Below, in pieces: positions 23,952-35,010 of a DNA stretch of 64,000 nt. Source of the DNA: Elmis aenea (lineage: Eukaryota; Arthropoda; Insecta; Coleoptera; Elmidae); the NCBI GenBank assembly GCA_947652605.1, contig OX393576.1, positions 61,542,966 to 61,606,965 on the forward strand, given 5' to 3'. Within the stretch, counting starts at the first letter, position 1. Each line of letters starts with the position of its first letter. The notes beneath the pieces are model-generated. The model ran no database searches and was not told the DNA's origin. It saw only the letters and a program-made list of their open reading frames with translations. The position numbers and the translations under genes are program-made.

Positions 23952-24652
23952 TAGGGTTTCTTTCCCGGGATCCCGGAATTTTAAAAAAGTGTTGTTTTCG
24001 TTTATTTTGTGCTAAGATCTTTGTAATACTATTACAACTTATCAGAATTTTATGCTTAAAATGTCTCTACTAACAGTAAATTATGGAAAACTTCAAAATA
24101 ATGTTTCTCTTTTAGTATGGCGCAAAGAAGCCCGGTCTCCCTTACAAAGTTAATATCTTCAAAATACTTTTACAGTTTTATTTTTGTGTACCCTGATAAT
24201 TCAAAGCAAAATAGCTTATAAATGAAATTTTATTGATAATAACGATGTTTCTTTGCTGCTAGATGCTCTCAAGACAATTTCACCAACATCAATAGAGACT
24301 GAGAGAGCATTTTATGCAGCACGACTTTTTGTTAATGAATTAAGAAAAAGGCTAATTGACTGAAGTACAGATCACCTTTGTTTTCTTAAATCACATTACA
24401 AAAATTCATTGAAAAAATTATATTATTGTATTCATAAATATGAAATTGCAATATAAAGGTTATAATTTCCAAATGTATGTTTCTCTCACCAATAATATTG
24501 AATTATTTGTAATAATCATGGAGCAAAATGTATTACATATATGACTTGGAGTTGTTTTTAAGTAATAAACCGCTCCCTTAATTTTTTGGGTTATTTATTT
24601 AAAAATATTGACATAATTTATTACATCCCGGGAAACCGGGAAATCCCGTCTA
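23952..24652 (+). mobile_element. hAT relic with TTTCCCGGGA ends
   Basis: Left end TAGGGTTTCTTTCCCGGGAT and right end, complemented, TAGACGGGATTTCCCGG are inverted. Each end contains CCCGGG palindromes. The transposase C-terminus (24262-24363) is inside. I could not identify a matching 8-base duplication. At 0.7 kb this is an internally deleted copy inside foldback element A. Confidence 0.7.
24262..24363 (+). pseudogene. hAT transposase C-terminal remnant
   Basis: Thirty-three codons read DALKTISPTSIETERAFYAA, then RLFVNELRKRLID and a stop. This is the hAT dimerisation signature (SPTSxExERAFxAAxLFVxxLRxRL). It belongs to the relic at 23952-24652 and has no intact upstream frame. Confidence 0.85.
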
Positions 24653-24726
24653 ATTTAAACTTCTTTGGAGCTCTTACCATTAACGAGATCCAAATAGTGC
24701 CTTCTATGTAGACCACCCTGTATTTA

Positions 24727-26146
24727 CAGGGTGTGTATAAATTGGCAGAAGCGCTACATGTGGCGATGTTCTTCGTAAAATTCTGTGTCGAAAATCTTAA
24801 TACAAAAATGTTGTACCATGCTTGCTGAAGAGGTTCTCAAAGTTTTTACATTCAGTCCTTTAATAAGCGTTATTATTTAAAATTTGTTAATGAAAAAGCT
24901 GCGATTTGGAATAAAAATAAGTTTCGAATAATATTTTTTCCTCAATATTGTGTTATTCCTTTCAAAAATTGGTGTTGAAAATATGTTAATCACTGATTTG
25001 AATGAAAATAATACATATCGAGTGCGTTTTCCAAACCAAAGACCTTCGCAAAATGTATTTCGAAGGCTGGACCAACGTATTCGTGAAAGTGGTTCGTTTG
25101 TTCCAAGAAAGAGCAACGCTAGTCGACCAAGAAAAAAGCGCACAGTACAATTGGAAGATAATATTTTGAACGCAATACAAGAAGATCCCTCCCGGCAGTT
25201 GGCTGAAACATTAAATCTGCCCAGCAACAATACGGTTCATTTGGTTCTACATACAAAAAAACTTAGCGTATCCATATATCATGTCTCCAAAATTCAGCCC
25301 CTTTATGAAAATGATAACATACCCCGATTGAATTTTTGCAACACTATTTTAAACAGAATTCGTGAGGATGACGGCTTCTTGAGAGGTATTATTTGGAGCG
25401 ACGAGTGCATGTTTGCTAGATATGGTGTGTTTAATATTCTTAATACGCACTATTGGGCTCATGAAAACCCGCATAAATTTCGTGAATGTGGTCACCAAGA
25501 AGGTTTTGTGTTGATGTTTGGGTGGGCATAATTTACCACAGGGTTATTGGACCGATTTACCTTCCAAACCGTCTTCATGCTGTTGAATACCTCAACGTTT
25601 TGGAACAAGTCATTGCCGTTGAACATACAACCAAATATGCTGTTCATGCATGATGGAGCTCCTGCTCATTTTGCCCGAAATGTAAGAGAGTGGTTGGAGG
25701 AAAACTTTCCAAACAGATGGATTGGTCCTGGCGGTCACATCTCATGGCCTGCGAGATATTCCGATCTCAATCTATTAGATTTCTTTGTTTGGGGCTTTAT
25801 TAAACAAAACGTTTATGCAACGCCTTTGCCAAATGCCGAAGAAGTTAGAATACGGCGGTTTTACAAATAACACCAGAAAAACTGGAGCGAGTAATGCAGA
25901 CGATACCTAAAAGATTGCAGCTATGTTTACGATCTGAAGGCTTTCAGATCGAACAAATATTATAAATATCTAAGCAAAAATTGCTGATAAAAAAATGTCC
26001 AAACGCAAATCAATGGATGCAATGTTGCCAATTTTTTTTAATGGTTTCTGTGGCCATTGGTTCAACATTTTTGTATGATTTTCGACGTAAAATTTTACGA
26101 AGACCATCGCCAACTGTGGCGCTTCTGCCAATTTATTCACACCCTG
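24727..26146 (+). mobile_element. Tc1/mariner element with DD41D-type transposase
   Basis: It has about 90-base terminal inverted repeats starting CAGGGTGTGTATAAATTGGC on the left and CAGGGTGTGAATAAATTGGC (complement) on the right, flanked by TA at 24725-24726 and 26147-26148. Inside is one transposase gene on the plus strand with two frame breaks. At 1420 bases it is nearly full length for the superfamily. It lies six bases from the right end of foldback element A copy 2. Confidence 0.9.
24950..25870 (+). pseudogene. Mariner-type transposase (DD41D spacing), frameshifted
   Basis: The first part (24950-25531) has the helix-turn-helix region (RRLDQRIRESGSFVPRK, LAETLNLPSNNTVHLVL) and the first catalytic Asp in IIWSDECMFARYGV. 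The frame then shifts near 25500. A second frame reads CVDVWVGIIYHRVIGPIYLP, then NRLHAVEYLNVLEQV, and shifts back near 25610. The last part (to 25870) holds FMHDGAPAHF, then WPARYSDLNLLDFFVWG. There are 41 residues between the second Asp and the Asp of LLDFF, the spacing of the DD41D (rosa-type) group. That assignment is by spacing only. Two frameshifts make it inactive. Confidence 0.85.
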
Positions 26147-26148
26147 TA

Positions 26149-27500
26149 TAAAATAACAACAAGTTCTAGAAACATATATCGATTAATTTAAATTTTAAGA
26201 GAAATGAAGTTGACATCAACCATATTTTTTAAGATTCTTTGCAAAACTATAATTTACGTATACTGCCGTCTGTGAATATATCCCAAATAAATGGGTTACA
26301 CAAAGTTTTCACTTTTGTATTTGATTACCAGAAAAGGCCTGAAAATTTGCCACCAAGCAAATACAGCCGCACCCTTTCTTTGATGCAAAACATTTGTTAA
26401 TACATTTTCCCATGTTCATACCTTATCGTTCACAATTGTATACCATACTTAAGTTCTCATTTCTGCAGATAACTGGATGATCTTATAAAAACTCTCAACA
26501 TGAAATTTTAACATCGAACGCAGCAAAGAAGTGGCTTTGGTATGAGTTATGGCACATGTAACTAAGTATATCATGATTTTTCGGAAATTATGTCCAAGCT
26601 CCCTTATTTCCTGGCGCGCGACGTAGGTATATTGACAACGAAAACTGACAACACGTAAGCATTATATTTTCAGTCAAGATTTGCCTTGCAACCGAACTTG
26701 AGTTTAGTAAAAGCAAGTTTGTCCAGGATAAAAACAAAGCTCGAGTGAAATTCGGTACGATAACTGCACGAATAAATTATAACCTTCAAATAATAACTAA
26801 CAAAACGTCAAAATCTTTTAGTCATAAGTCGGTTGCATGGTAACAAAAGTTACATGCAAAAATGCAAGTGGATATTTAGTTAGGTACCTTTTTATCCGCT
26901 GTCATAACGACAAAACGTGACGTCATTATGGAGAATTTAACATATGAAAGATATTTAAAAATCAATTGTTAATTTGCACATAAAATAATAGTACGTTCAT
27001 TCACTAGCTCTTAAAACATTTTTACTTCTGATTTTACACAAAAAAAAAACTGCAGATAAATATAGATGGCAACCTTGGTCATACATACAAAAGCTACTTT
27101 AAAATTACATAAAAAATTCACAATATTATAAGAGTATTTCCAGGTTTGCATACTTTTGTATGATGACAACTACATAAAAAGCATTCTTCTTAAATGTATT
27201 ATGAAGCTGGCAACACAATAAATAATATGAAAACAGGAGTTTATACAGTTCATGAATATATACTAAATAGATGCTCAGGGGAGAAGGCTTCAGAGCAAAC
27301 TGTTGACACAAATGTCGTCAGTTGTGCAATAGCACAATAATTCTAGATGATGCTAACTACAAGATTTTGAATAATGAGGAAATCTTAATAATACAAAAAT
27401 GCTTTTAAAAAACTAGAACTTCTGCATGGTTATTTTAAACAAAATGAATTAATTTAAGGACGAAATGAGATAAGAGTTGAAATAAGTTTAAAATATAACA
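26149..27500. other. AT-rich intron sequence, nothing recognised
   Basis: No exon or transposon end is supported. A short GC-rich spot at 26615 (CTGGCGCGCGACGTAGG) has no open frame. Confidence 0.5.
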
Positions 27501-27509
27501 AAAATTAAC

Positions 27510-28710
27510 GACGTCAAAAATGAAAAAAAAAAATCTTTAAAAAAATTTATAGTTTTTGCGCTATTCACTAAAAAACAAAATAATGACGTTTTCGATTTTT
27601 GCTTCTAACTGGCTTATTAAAAATCATAGCCAAAATATTTTTCGACATTATTAACACACTTTTTTGCGAAGAATTGAAATTTGTTAAAAAAATGTACCTA
27701 TTTTCATTTGTTTTTGTTATTTTAACATCAACTTTCTTATTTTAAATACCGCTGTAGTTGGCTATGACACCATTAAAAAAAAAATTATCATTGATGTATG
27801 GGTTGTTAGGTTTATCTTTAAAAATAAGCAAGTTATAGTAATATTATTGTATTTATTGTTAAGTTTAATCAAAGTGGCCAGTGAAAAACAAAACAGAACA
27901 TCACATAAATAAACTAGCTGTACATAATTAAACTCAAAGAAAACTAAATAGTTTAATATATTTTTTAAATAACATAATAATTTATGATTTTTCATTTACT
28001 ACTACTATTGAATTTAAATTAGAACATGCATTCAATCTGTAGCCCACTCTCCATAGGCAACACAAATTTGAGATCTGCGTTTTGTAGATAATAATGTTTT
28101 CCTTTCCATTTGATGAAATGTTCTTAAAACACCTAATCATAAAAAGACAATTGAACACAATTAAAAAAATTAAGATGGCTAGTTTAACAAAAGTTCATCG
28201 AATAAAAAAAAAAATGCTTAGGAAAACCTTATTATCTACAAAGTGCAGATCTCAAATTTGTGTTGCACATGGAGAGTGAGCTACACATTGAACGCATGTT
28301 CTAATTTAAATTCAATAGTAGTAGTAATTGAAAAATCAAAAATTTGTATTAGCTATAATTTGAAAAATATTTAAAATTATTTAGGTTTCTTTGTGTTTAA
28401 TTACGTACAGCTAGTTTATTTATGCGATATTTTGTTTTGTTTTTCAATTGCCACTTTGATTAAATTTAACAAATACAATAATATTAATGAAACGAGAAAA
28501 AAATCTCTTTTTAATGGTGTCATAGCCAACTACGACCCGTATTTAAAATAAGAAAGTTGATGTTAAAATAACAAAAACAAATGGAGATAGGTACAATTTA
28601 TTAACACATTTGAATTCTACGCAAAAAAGTGTCTTGATAATGTCAGAACATATTTTGGGTATGATTTTAAATAAGCAATTTACAAGCGACGAAAATTAGG
28701 AGCCCATTTT
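27510..28710. mobile_element. Foldback element G, copy 1 (ends lost)
   Basis: Inverted arms are evident: TTTTTGCGCTATTCA, then TAGTTGGCTATGACACC (27753) on the left, mirrored as GGTGTCATAGCCAACTAC (28518). Near the centre, GCAACACAAATTTGAGATCT and TAGATAATAATGTTTTCCT mirror AAAACCTTATTATCTACAAA and AGATCTCAAATTTGTGTTGC. It matches 36828-38238, which keeps its ends. Shadow frames at 27762-27995 and 28094-28279 are not genes. Confidence 0.75.
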
Positions 28711-28719
28711 TACAATAAA

Positions 28720-29728
28720 AAAAAAATGATTTACATACTTTAACAATAATTATAGTTGTTTATTCAATAGGTGTGTGTGTTTTTTTATAATAATCTAAAT
28801 ATTAAGTTAATAAAAATACAAGAAATATTATTGTTTGCCAAATTATAAACCAATTTAAAATCTATCCAAAATAGGTGGCTTCTCGCTAATATGCGAAAAA
28901 ATTAATAACAAAGAAGTCTACATGGTTTTAATAAGATTTTTTCTTGAAAAGCGTGGGGCCGCTAATTGAATTTGTTTCCATGAAACCAATTTTGGGTTGC
29001 AAAAAAAAAGCTTGCGAAGATCGACAAACGTTCATATTCTAATGGAGTAGTTCGCACAGGCGTCGCTCACGTACAAGACCCAGAGCTACAAAAAGCATCA
29101 GCCTATCTCTGGCTGCGTATTCTGCACTCGTACTCCACTAACCAAATATAATATATATATTCCATGAAAGGTTGCAATAAAACTTAATATTACGACGCGA
29201 AAGCATTTGGAAACCAAAAATACCTGCAAGATATTCAGCTTAGTCATACCAGTTTCGTTATCTCAGCAAATCACAATTTTACAGGCCAAATATGCATACT
29301 ATTCTAACAATGCTGAGTCGGAATTTCATTTATTTTATCGTATTTGGGTTCTGATGCCAACTTCCACTTATTTAACTTCAAGTCTCGAACACATAAATCT
29401 CTGTTAAAAATGTTACTACCGAATGAGTAAATACGACGTCAAGTTCCACTTTTAATAACGACAATGACTATTTAAATCAGTTTTGAACAGACTATTTTAT
29501 TTTAAAAATAGAAATGCACGATGCTAGTTCCGCGTCTCGCTAAACTAGCGACGAAGAAAATAATATCAGGAAAAATAAAACTGTACAAGTTAAAGAAAAG
29601 AAAATAAGAAACACGTTTTCGATCAACTCAGCCGTCTTGTCTAACAATTTAGAACAACTACGAACCAAATTGGGATAATACAGTACAACAGACAATAAGG
29701 CAAGCTATAAGTGCTATCGAATTAAGGG
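28720..29728. other. Intron sequence, nothing recognised
   Basis: I see no gene or element. 28960-29130 is slightly GC-richer (GTTCGCACAGGCGTCGCTCA) but has no useful frame. Confidence 0.5.
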
Positions 29729-30550
29729 TTAAGCCACTCATATCTGGAACATTCAAATATGGAATGTTCAAATCTGGAAAATGCACCGGTAGAATCATTC
29801 AAATCTTGAATCATTCAACGCTGGAATCACTCAACGCAGGTATTATGCAACGATGGAACCATGCAACACGGGAATCGTTCATCGCTGGAAAGCTCAAATC
29901 TGGAATCCAGAAATCAAGAATTTTTGCTGCCCTCTATATTAGCTACAACAGCCAAAGTATAATATAATTACAGAACACTCTTCGTTTTATATTTTGCCTT
30001 AACTAATGTACAGTGGAAGATAAAAACATCGTGTTAATGACAATTCAAGGGCTACGAATTGTGGTAAAGTTGCGTAATTATAATGTTTAGTGAATATTTA
30101 AAAAAAGTAACTCACGAAAAGCAACAAAAAATTCTTTTACTTCCTTCAGATTTAGACATCGAAAAACGTAGGGTATCTTATCGCGTTAAAAATCCGACTT
30201 GTGATATCACAATGTGAGACACGGCACGTTCGAATAATTTTTGAAGAAAAATACTCGAGCCATAAATACATTTTTAGCTAACATTTATCATAAAACTAAA
30301 TGAAAAACGATAAAAATGTTTTTGACACTGTCTAAATATAATTTTAATTTAATTGTTTAATTCTTAATTTCTGGATTCCAGATTTGAGCTTTCCAGCGAT
30401 GAACGATTCCCGTGTTGAGTGGTTCCATCGTTGCATGATTCCCGCGTGGAGAGATTCCAGATAGATTCAAGATTTGATCGATTCTACCGGTGCATTTTCC
30501 AGATTTGAACATTCCATATTTAAAAGTTCCAACTGGTTATGCGGGGTTCC
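29729..30550. mobile_element. Foldback element with arms of degenerate 16-base repeats
   Basis: The arms 29729-29925 and 30363-30550 are inverted copies. Each arm is built from about ten degenerate units of consensus TGGAATCATTCAACGC (examples: TGGAATCACTCAACGC, TGGAACCATGCAACAC, GGGAATCGTTCATCGC). The spacer of about 437 bases has no coding sequence. The structure recalls the Foldback class of DNA elements, whose long terminal inverted repeats contain short tandem repeats. No target duplication could be set. The 67-residue frame at 29764-29967 is a read-through of the repeats. Confidence 0.75.
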
Positions 30551-31383
30551 GAATTAAGTTAGTATATTAGTCAGAAAATGTATTTCGGAAGCCTAATAAT
30601 CGAAGAGAATGCATTTTCAATGTCGCAATTTGTAACTACTTAAAAAGCTGCATAATGGGATAATAGCAAACGTCGTTAAAACACGATAGCGATTTGTAAA
30701 ACGATAAAAACATCTCAATTAAAGTGATCAACTGGATGCCATTGTAGAAGTTTTGTGAACAAAACTGTAACTTAAGTATTACCATCGGATAACTCAAGGA
30801 AATGATTAATTATTTAAGACCGCCAAGAATAAGCAGATTACCACATTACCGCTGTACTGGCGTTATTTTAAGATGAAAGCTGATGTTAAAACTAACAACG
30901 TTACAACGTAACAGGAAAAAATTAATGCTTTTCAAAACGCTCTGGATTAACAATAGCGGGAAATCCAAATGCTTTTATGATTAATTTTTTTGGTTGCATT
31001 TAAAATCAACCACGTTTTCTGTTTTGTTAAAACAAAACATGCAAATTTTATTTCCTATTGTTGTTTTATGCATTAACAAGGCGTACTTGTTTAATATGAA
31101 CAGCAAGGATTAAATAAAAATTTATTAAAAATCGCCCTGGAAAATTTTTGCTAAAGAATCAACTGTTTTTTTTTAAGTCTAAACAAAATTGAATTTTTTT
31201 ATATAAATCACCCAAAATGTTTTATCAAATTGAAACTTCCAAAAATAGATTTATTAGATTGCATTCTCTCTTGGTAACGATTAAAATAAGTTTAATTTGC
31301 AGCTTCAGAATTATTATTACTTTGAATAGAACATTCTAACATATCATATTTTCGTAGTATTCGTAAGCCATTTCGTGCTTTTA
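30551..31383. other. AT-rich intron sequence, nothing recognised
   Basis: No feature can be supported here. Confidence 0.5.
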
Positions 31384-31481
31384 AGCCGCGTTTTCCTAGA
31401 TTTAATCTCTCTATGTTGACTGGTCGAGGCATTACTACGTTCTACGCCGCGCAAAATACCTGCTGCTAGGAAAACGCGGCT
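31384..31481. mobile_element. 98-base PIF/Harbinger-like micro-MITE
   Basis: Ends AGCCGCGTTTTCCTAG and CTAGGAAAACGCGGCT are perfect 16-base inverted repeats, flanked by TTA on the left and TAA on the right, fitting a TWA target. It is only 98 bases and has no coding capacity. Confidence 0.7.
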
Positions 31482-31681
31482 TAAAGCTACAAAAATAAAA
31501 ACAATCAACAATTAAACGTGATTGTTTCTGTCAAATTATCGTTAAAACAACAGAATGACAGTTTGTTTTACCAGGTATATTCTTAATGACATAAGCCTAC
31601 TACTAGAAAAAAAAAAGAAAAATAATCTAATTTTTGCTATAATGTAAGGAAAATGAATAAATCGACCCCACATGATATATA

Positions 31682-32230
31682 TTATTGGAATGGGGGAAAA
31701 ATCCTCTTTCTCGTGGTGCCACAGCCAACTATGGTTTCTATTTGAAAAAATACAACTTTATGTCACAACTCGAATTTCGAATTGTTTTTTGATAAATTGT
31801 CTACGCCACTGCATTCTTATCAAAAAAGTGTCGGTAGAACGTCAAAATTTTTTTTGTTTATTTTCATAAACAAGCGAGATACATGTCATAAAACAAAAAG
31901 TCGAAAAATCGAGTTATCGGTGATAACTCGAAAACGAAAGACGACAACCAATTTTAGTTTTCACCATTAACTCTTTCTCGAAAAAAGAGATCGAGGAAGC
32001 GGGGTCCGTTTTTCGATACCTCATATAGTTACCGAGATTCCCTATGAAAACATCGAAATTTGCCCACCCTGCACAGGGTGGACCAAGTTCGAATGTTTTA
32101 CGGGGTATGTCGGTTATCGTTATAGTAGCGAAAATCTGATCATAGCAAACTTTGATAGGGAAATTTTTCGAAAATTTACTATATCTCGGTTATTTTTTGC
32201 AAAAATTATATAAAAGTATATATTATTGAA
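31682..32230. repeat. Two abutting mariner-type MITE halves
   Basis: About 31690-32072 has the right-end character of a hairpin MITE (contains GTGCCACAGCCAACTATGG and ends TTTGCCCACCCTG). About 32075-32230 begins like a left end (CAGGGTGGACCAAGTTCGAA). Neither has its partner end. Together they look like a rearranged or recombined pair. Confidence 0.5.
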
Positions 32231-32420
32231 AAGCTAAAAAATTTTCAATTTTTAACAAATTTCAACATCTATTAATTCAACATTATAAAACAGTTTTCAT
32301 CTATTTTTAAAAAAACATGTAAGTATTATTAAGAATTAATTTAGTAAACTATTTGTTAAACTAATTTGTTAAACTAAATATATAAAAAAGGGTTTGTATA
32401 ATAACAATAAAATACATTTT

Positions 32421-32470
32421 AGCCCTGAGGATGCCGATAAAACAGATGCGGCGAAACATGTAGGATCTTT
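32421..32470 (+). ncRNA. Hammerhead-like motif, possibly from a Penelope-like element
   Basis: The sequence has CTGAGGA (32425-32431), a 4-base-pair stem GCCG/CGGC (33-36 with 49-52), then GAAA (32453-32456), AC-AT-GT (a 2-pair stem) and A|GG, with GG able to pair with the preceding CC. This is the layout of a minimal type I hammerhead ribozyme of the kind carried by Penelope-like elements. Against it, there is an extra T between CTGAGGA and stem II, stem I is only two or three pairs, and no reverse transcriptase is seen nearby. Confidence 0.35.
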
Positions 32471-32566
32471 TTTAAAAAAATTATTTTATAAGGAATAAAC
32501 CTGTTTTTGAAAACCAGCAAACCTTTGTTTAATTTAACCTAATCAAGCAACAGGAGAAACCAACGT

Positions 32567-32591
32567 TCGATAGATGGATAGATAGATAGAC
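32567..32591. repeat. Short GATA microsatellite
   Basis: GATAGATGGATAGATAGATA is a five- to six-unit imperfect GATA repeat. It may mark the tail of an element that ends before it, but I cannot show that. Confidence 0.6.
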
Positions 32592-33381
32592 CAAATATCC
32601 AAAACTTTCATTCATTTCATGGATTCAAAATTTTAAAAATTCTAAAAAGTTTCAGTAGGTATTTGAATGATATTGCGTATTATGTACCGAGTTACATTTT
32701 TGTCATGCATAATCAATGTCGTCCTCATTCCAGGCAGGATCACGCTACTAACCATAAACGTGAACCGTGAACTAAAGCCTACAGCTCCTAAAAAACATCG
32801 AATTCGGAAGTAACTGTTTTACATTATCCTCACAAATTCAATTCGCTTGCGCTTATTATTTCAGGTCACGCGCCGAACCTATAACTCCATTGTGCTGTAT
32901 CTCTTCGATTTCTAACATTTACAGCTGCGGTTAAGACGAATGGTAGCCAATATGTGATAATAACCAATGTCGCGGCTCCTGGGACCATTAGCTAAACGGC
33001 TAGCGATACTATTTTCGATTTATACCTGTTTGGACATTGTAACAATTATGTACGAAATTTATGTATTCGACATGTAATATTATAGTTGCTGCAAGCAATC
33101 AAATGCTGTATGATTTGTTACTGTAGCAATTTACAGCAATTTATTTTGGGATACGTACATTAAATAATACGTTGTGCTTTCTTACTGGTTAATAAATTTG
33201 CTTAAGTAAAACTTTATGTGCCAGGTCAAAAATCGCAAAAAAATTGCCAGAAAATTAAGCCATTAAGTGACTTGGAAATGCATTTTCAAGACCGATATGG
33301 AAAACTAAAATTTTAGGTTTTCCAAAATATGCATATCGGTATAAAATTTTTCATCGGCACTTTAGCGATCAAATTTTTATA
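32592..33381. other. Intron sequence, nothing recognised
   Basis: 32730-33000 is GC-richer (TCACGCGCCGAACCTATAAC, GTCGCGGCTCCTGGGACCAT) but has no clear open frame, repeat or splice signal. Confidence 0.4.
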
Positions 33382-35010
33382 CAGTCTGTTCTACAAAATG
33401 GTCCCAAGACTATAGCGACTTCAATTGTGATTTAACCATATCAAAAAACCATATACAGTGTTTCTTAAAGGGATGGAATATGCTATTTGTCTCAGTAAAT
33501 ATTCACTTTAGCGCAAAATGTTTTAATTAAAAGTTGTTTGGTACTTAGTTTTCCACCATAAGACAATTTTTTTTTCGAATGACAAAAGCGCTATGAAAAA
33601 CAATTGAATTTTTTTAAATGACAAAGTGCACCTATATTATACTCATTTGATAAGAGAATTTTTTTCTATTTTCAATGATGCAAATTTGGTACCCATACTT
33701 AAGCAATTTTTTTGAGAAAAACGCAAAAATTATTTTAATTGATTAGTATTTAATTCTAAAAAAAAAACATCATAAGCACTAAATTTTTTTGACGAAATCT
33801 ACAATAAGTGTTCAAACTGTGAACCATTTACAGCTTGGCAATGATACACTCAGTTTTTAAACCCGTTTATAACATTCCCAACCATTTCAGGTGTAATTCT
33901 CAATACGATCTTTTAAATTTTCGATATTCTCCGGCCTCTTAGCATAAACTTAATTTTTAAGGTGATCCCATCATCGAAAAGAGAAAAAAATCTTCTATCA
34001 AATGAATATAATATAGGGGTACCTTGCCATTTAAAAAAAAATCTATTGTTTTTCATTGCGTTTTTGTTTTCGAAAAAAAAACATTAAAATTTCGTCTTTT
34101 GGTTGAAAACTAAGTACCAAACAACTTTTATTCAAAACATTTTTGCTTAAAGTGGATATTTATTGAGACATATAGCATATTCCATACCTTTTGGACACAC
34201 TGTATATTATTAAATGGGACAGTCTTAGCTACAACGGCGAAAAAAATTCTGTTTAAAACAACTTCATTGATTTTTTGTGACGTCAACTTTTTCTTTATTG
34301 GTTGGTATATTTTTTTGGTATACATTTTCAATACTTTTCGCCGCTCTACACTTTTAGTAGGGTTATACTATGAAATGTTTGTAAAAAGTGCAAAAAACTA
34401 GTTTGAGCTAGTAGGCCAAATAATCAAAACTTCTGTAAAAAAAAAAATACTCATAATCAAGCAACCTAAAACACACTTGCTTAACTGTAAATACGATGCC
34501 AGTTATGCATAGACAACAATGGCTCACAGTTTGAGCAATTTCTTTGGTCCTGTTTTGTTATTGTTGTGGTACAATATCCAATAGCAGATCTCATTAGTAA
34601 TCCTAGTCATTCAGATTCCACTGACTTACAGTTAAGCAAGTGTAAAAAGCTTAAAAAAGGTTGCTTGATATGAGTAATTTTTTTTAAACAGAAGTTGTGA
34701 TTATATGGCCCACTATATCAAACTAGTTTTTTGCATTTTTCACAAAAATTTCATAGTATAACCCTACTAAAAGTCTAAACCGTTGAAAAGTACTGAAACA
34801 AGAATACACCAAAAAAATTATAGCAACCAATTTTTAAAAAATGTCAGTGACGTAGCAAAAAATAAATGAAGGTGTTTAAAACAAAAATCTTTTCGCCAAG
34901 TTATACCTGTAGCTAATGGGACAATCCATTTAATAATATATATGGTATTTTGATGGTTAAATCACAATTGAAGTTGCTATAGTCTTGAGCCTATTTTATA
35001 CAACAGACTG
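33382..35010. mobile_element. Foldback element H, interrupted by a MITE
   Basis: Left CAGTCTGTTCTACAAAATGG and right (complement CAGTCTGTTGTATAAAATAG) are inverted and flanked by TA. The arms continue through ATTGTGATTTAACCAT and ATTATTAAATGG, CTTTTAGTAGGGTTATACTA and TTAACTGTAAGTCAG-like blocks toward a centre near 34560. The left arm is cut at ACCATA by the MITE 33456-34202. After removal of that insertion the left arm aligns continuously with the right arm. Confidence 0.85.
33456..34202 (-). mobile_element. Mariner-type element M inserted in foldback H
   Basis: Ends CAGTGTTTCTTAAAGGGATG and, complemented, CAGTGTGTCCAAAAGGTATG are inverted, and TA is duplicated. Both arms have GGAATATGCTAT, CAGTAAATATTCACTTT-type and GGTACTTAGTTTTCCACC sequence. 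The centre on the minus strand (about 33970-33780) still reads pieces like RPENIENLKDRI and a final VNGSQFEHLL, similar to the C-terminus of mariner-type transposases. It is an internally deleted relic. Related copies are at 39743-40636 and 6533-6640. Confidence 0.75.

Larger units (their letters stand above)
23545..24720. mobile_element. Foldback element A, copy 2, interrupted by a hAT
   Basis: Left end CAGGGTGTTCCACATAGAAG and right end ATGTAGACCACCCTG (complemented) are inverted at TA. The left arm (to about 23850) matches element A copy 1, including TCTCGTAAACGGTAAGAGCT and GTACCAAAATG-type sequence. On the right only about 70 bases of arm remain next to the hAT at 23952-24652. A mariner element begins six bases past its right end. 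Confidence 0.75.

Noticed and set aside
29764..29967. A tandem repeat that might code for a repetitive peptide
   Set aside because: The 16-base unit is not a multiple of three and the frame exists only in one arm of an inverted element.
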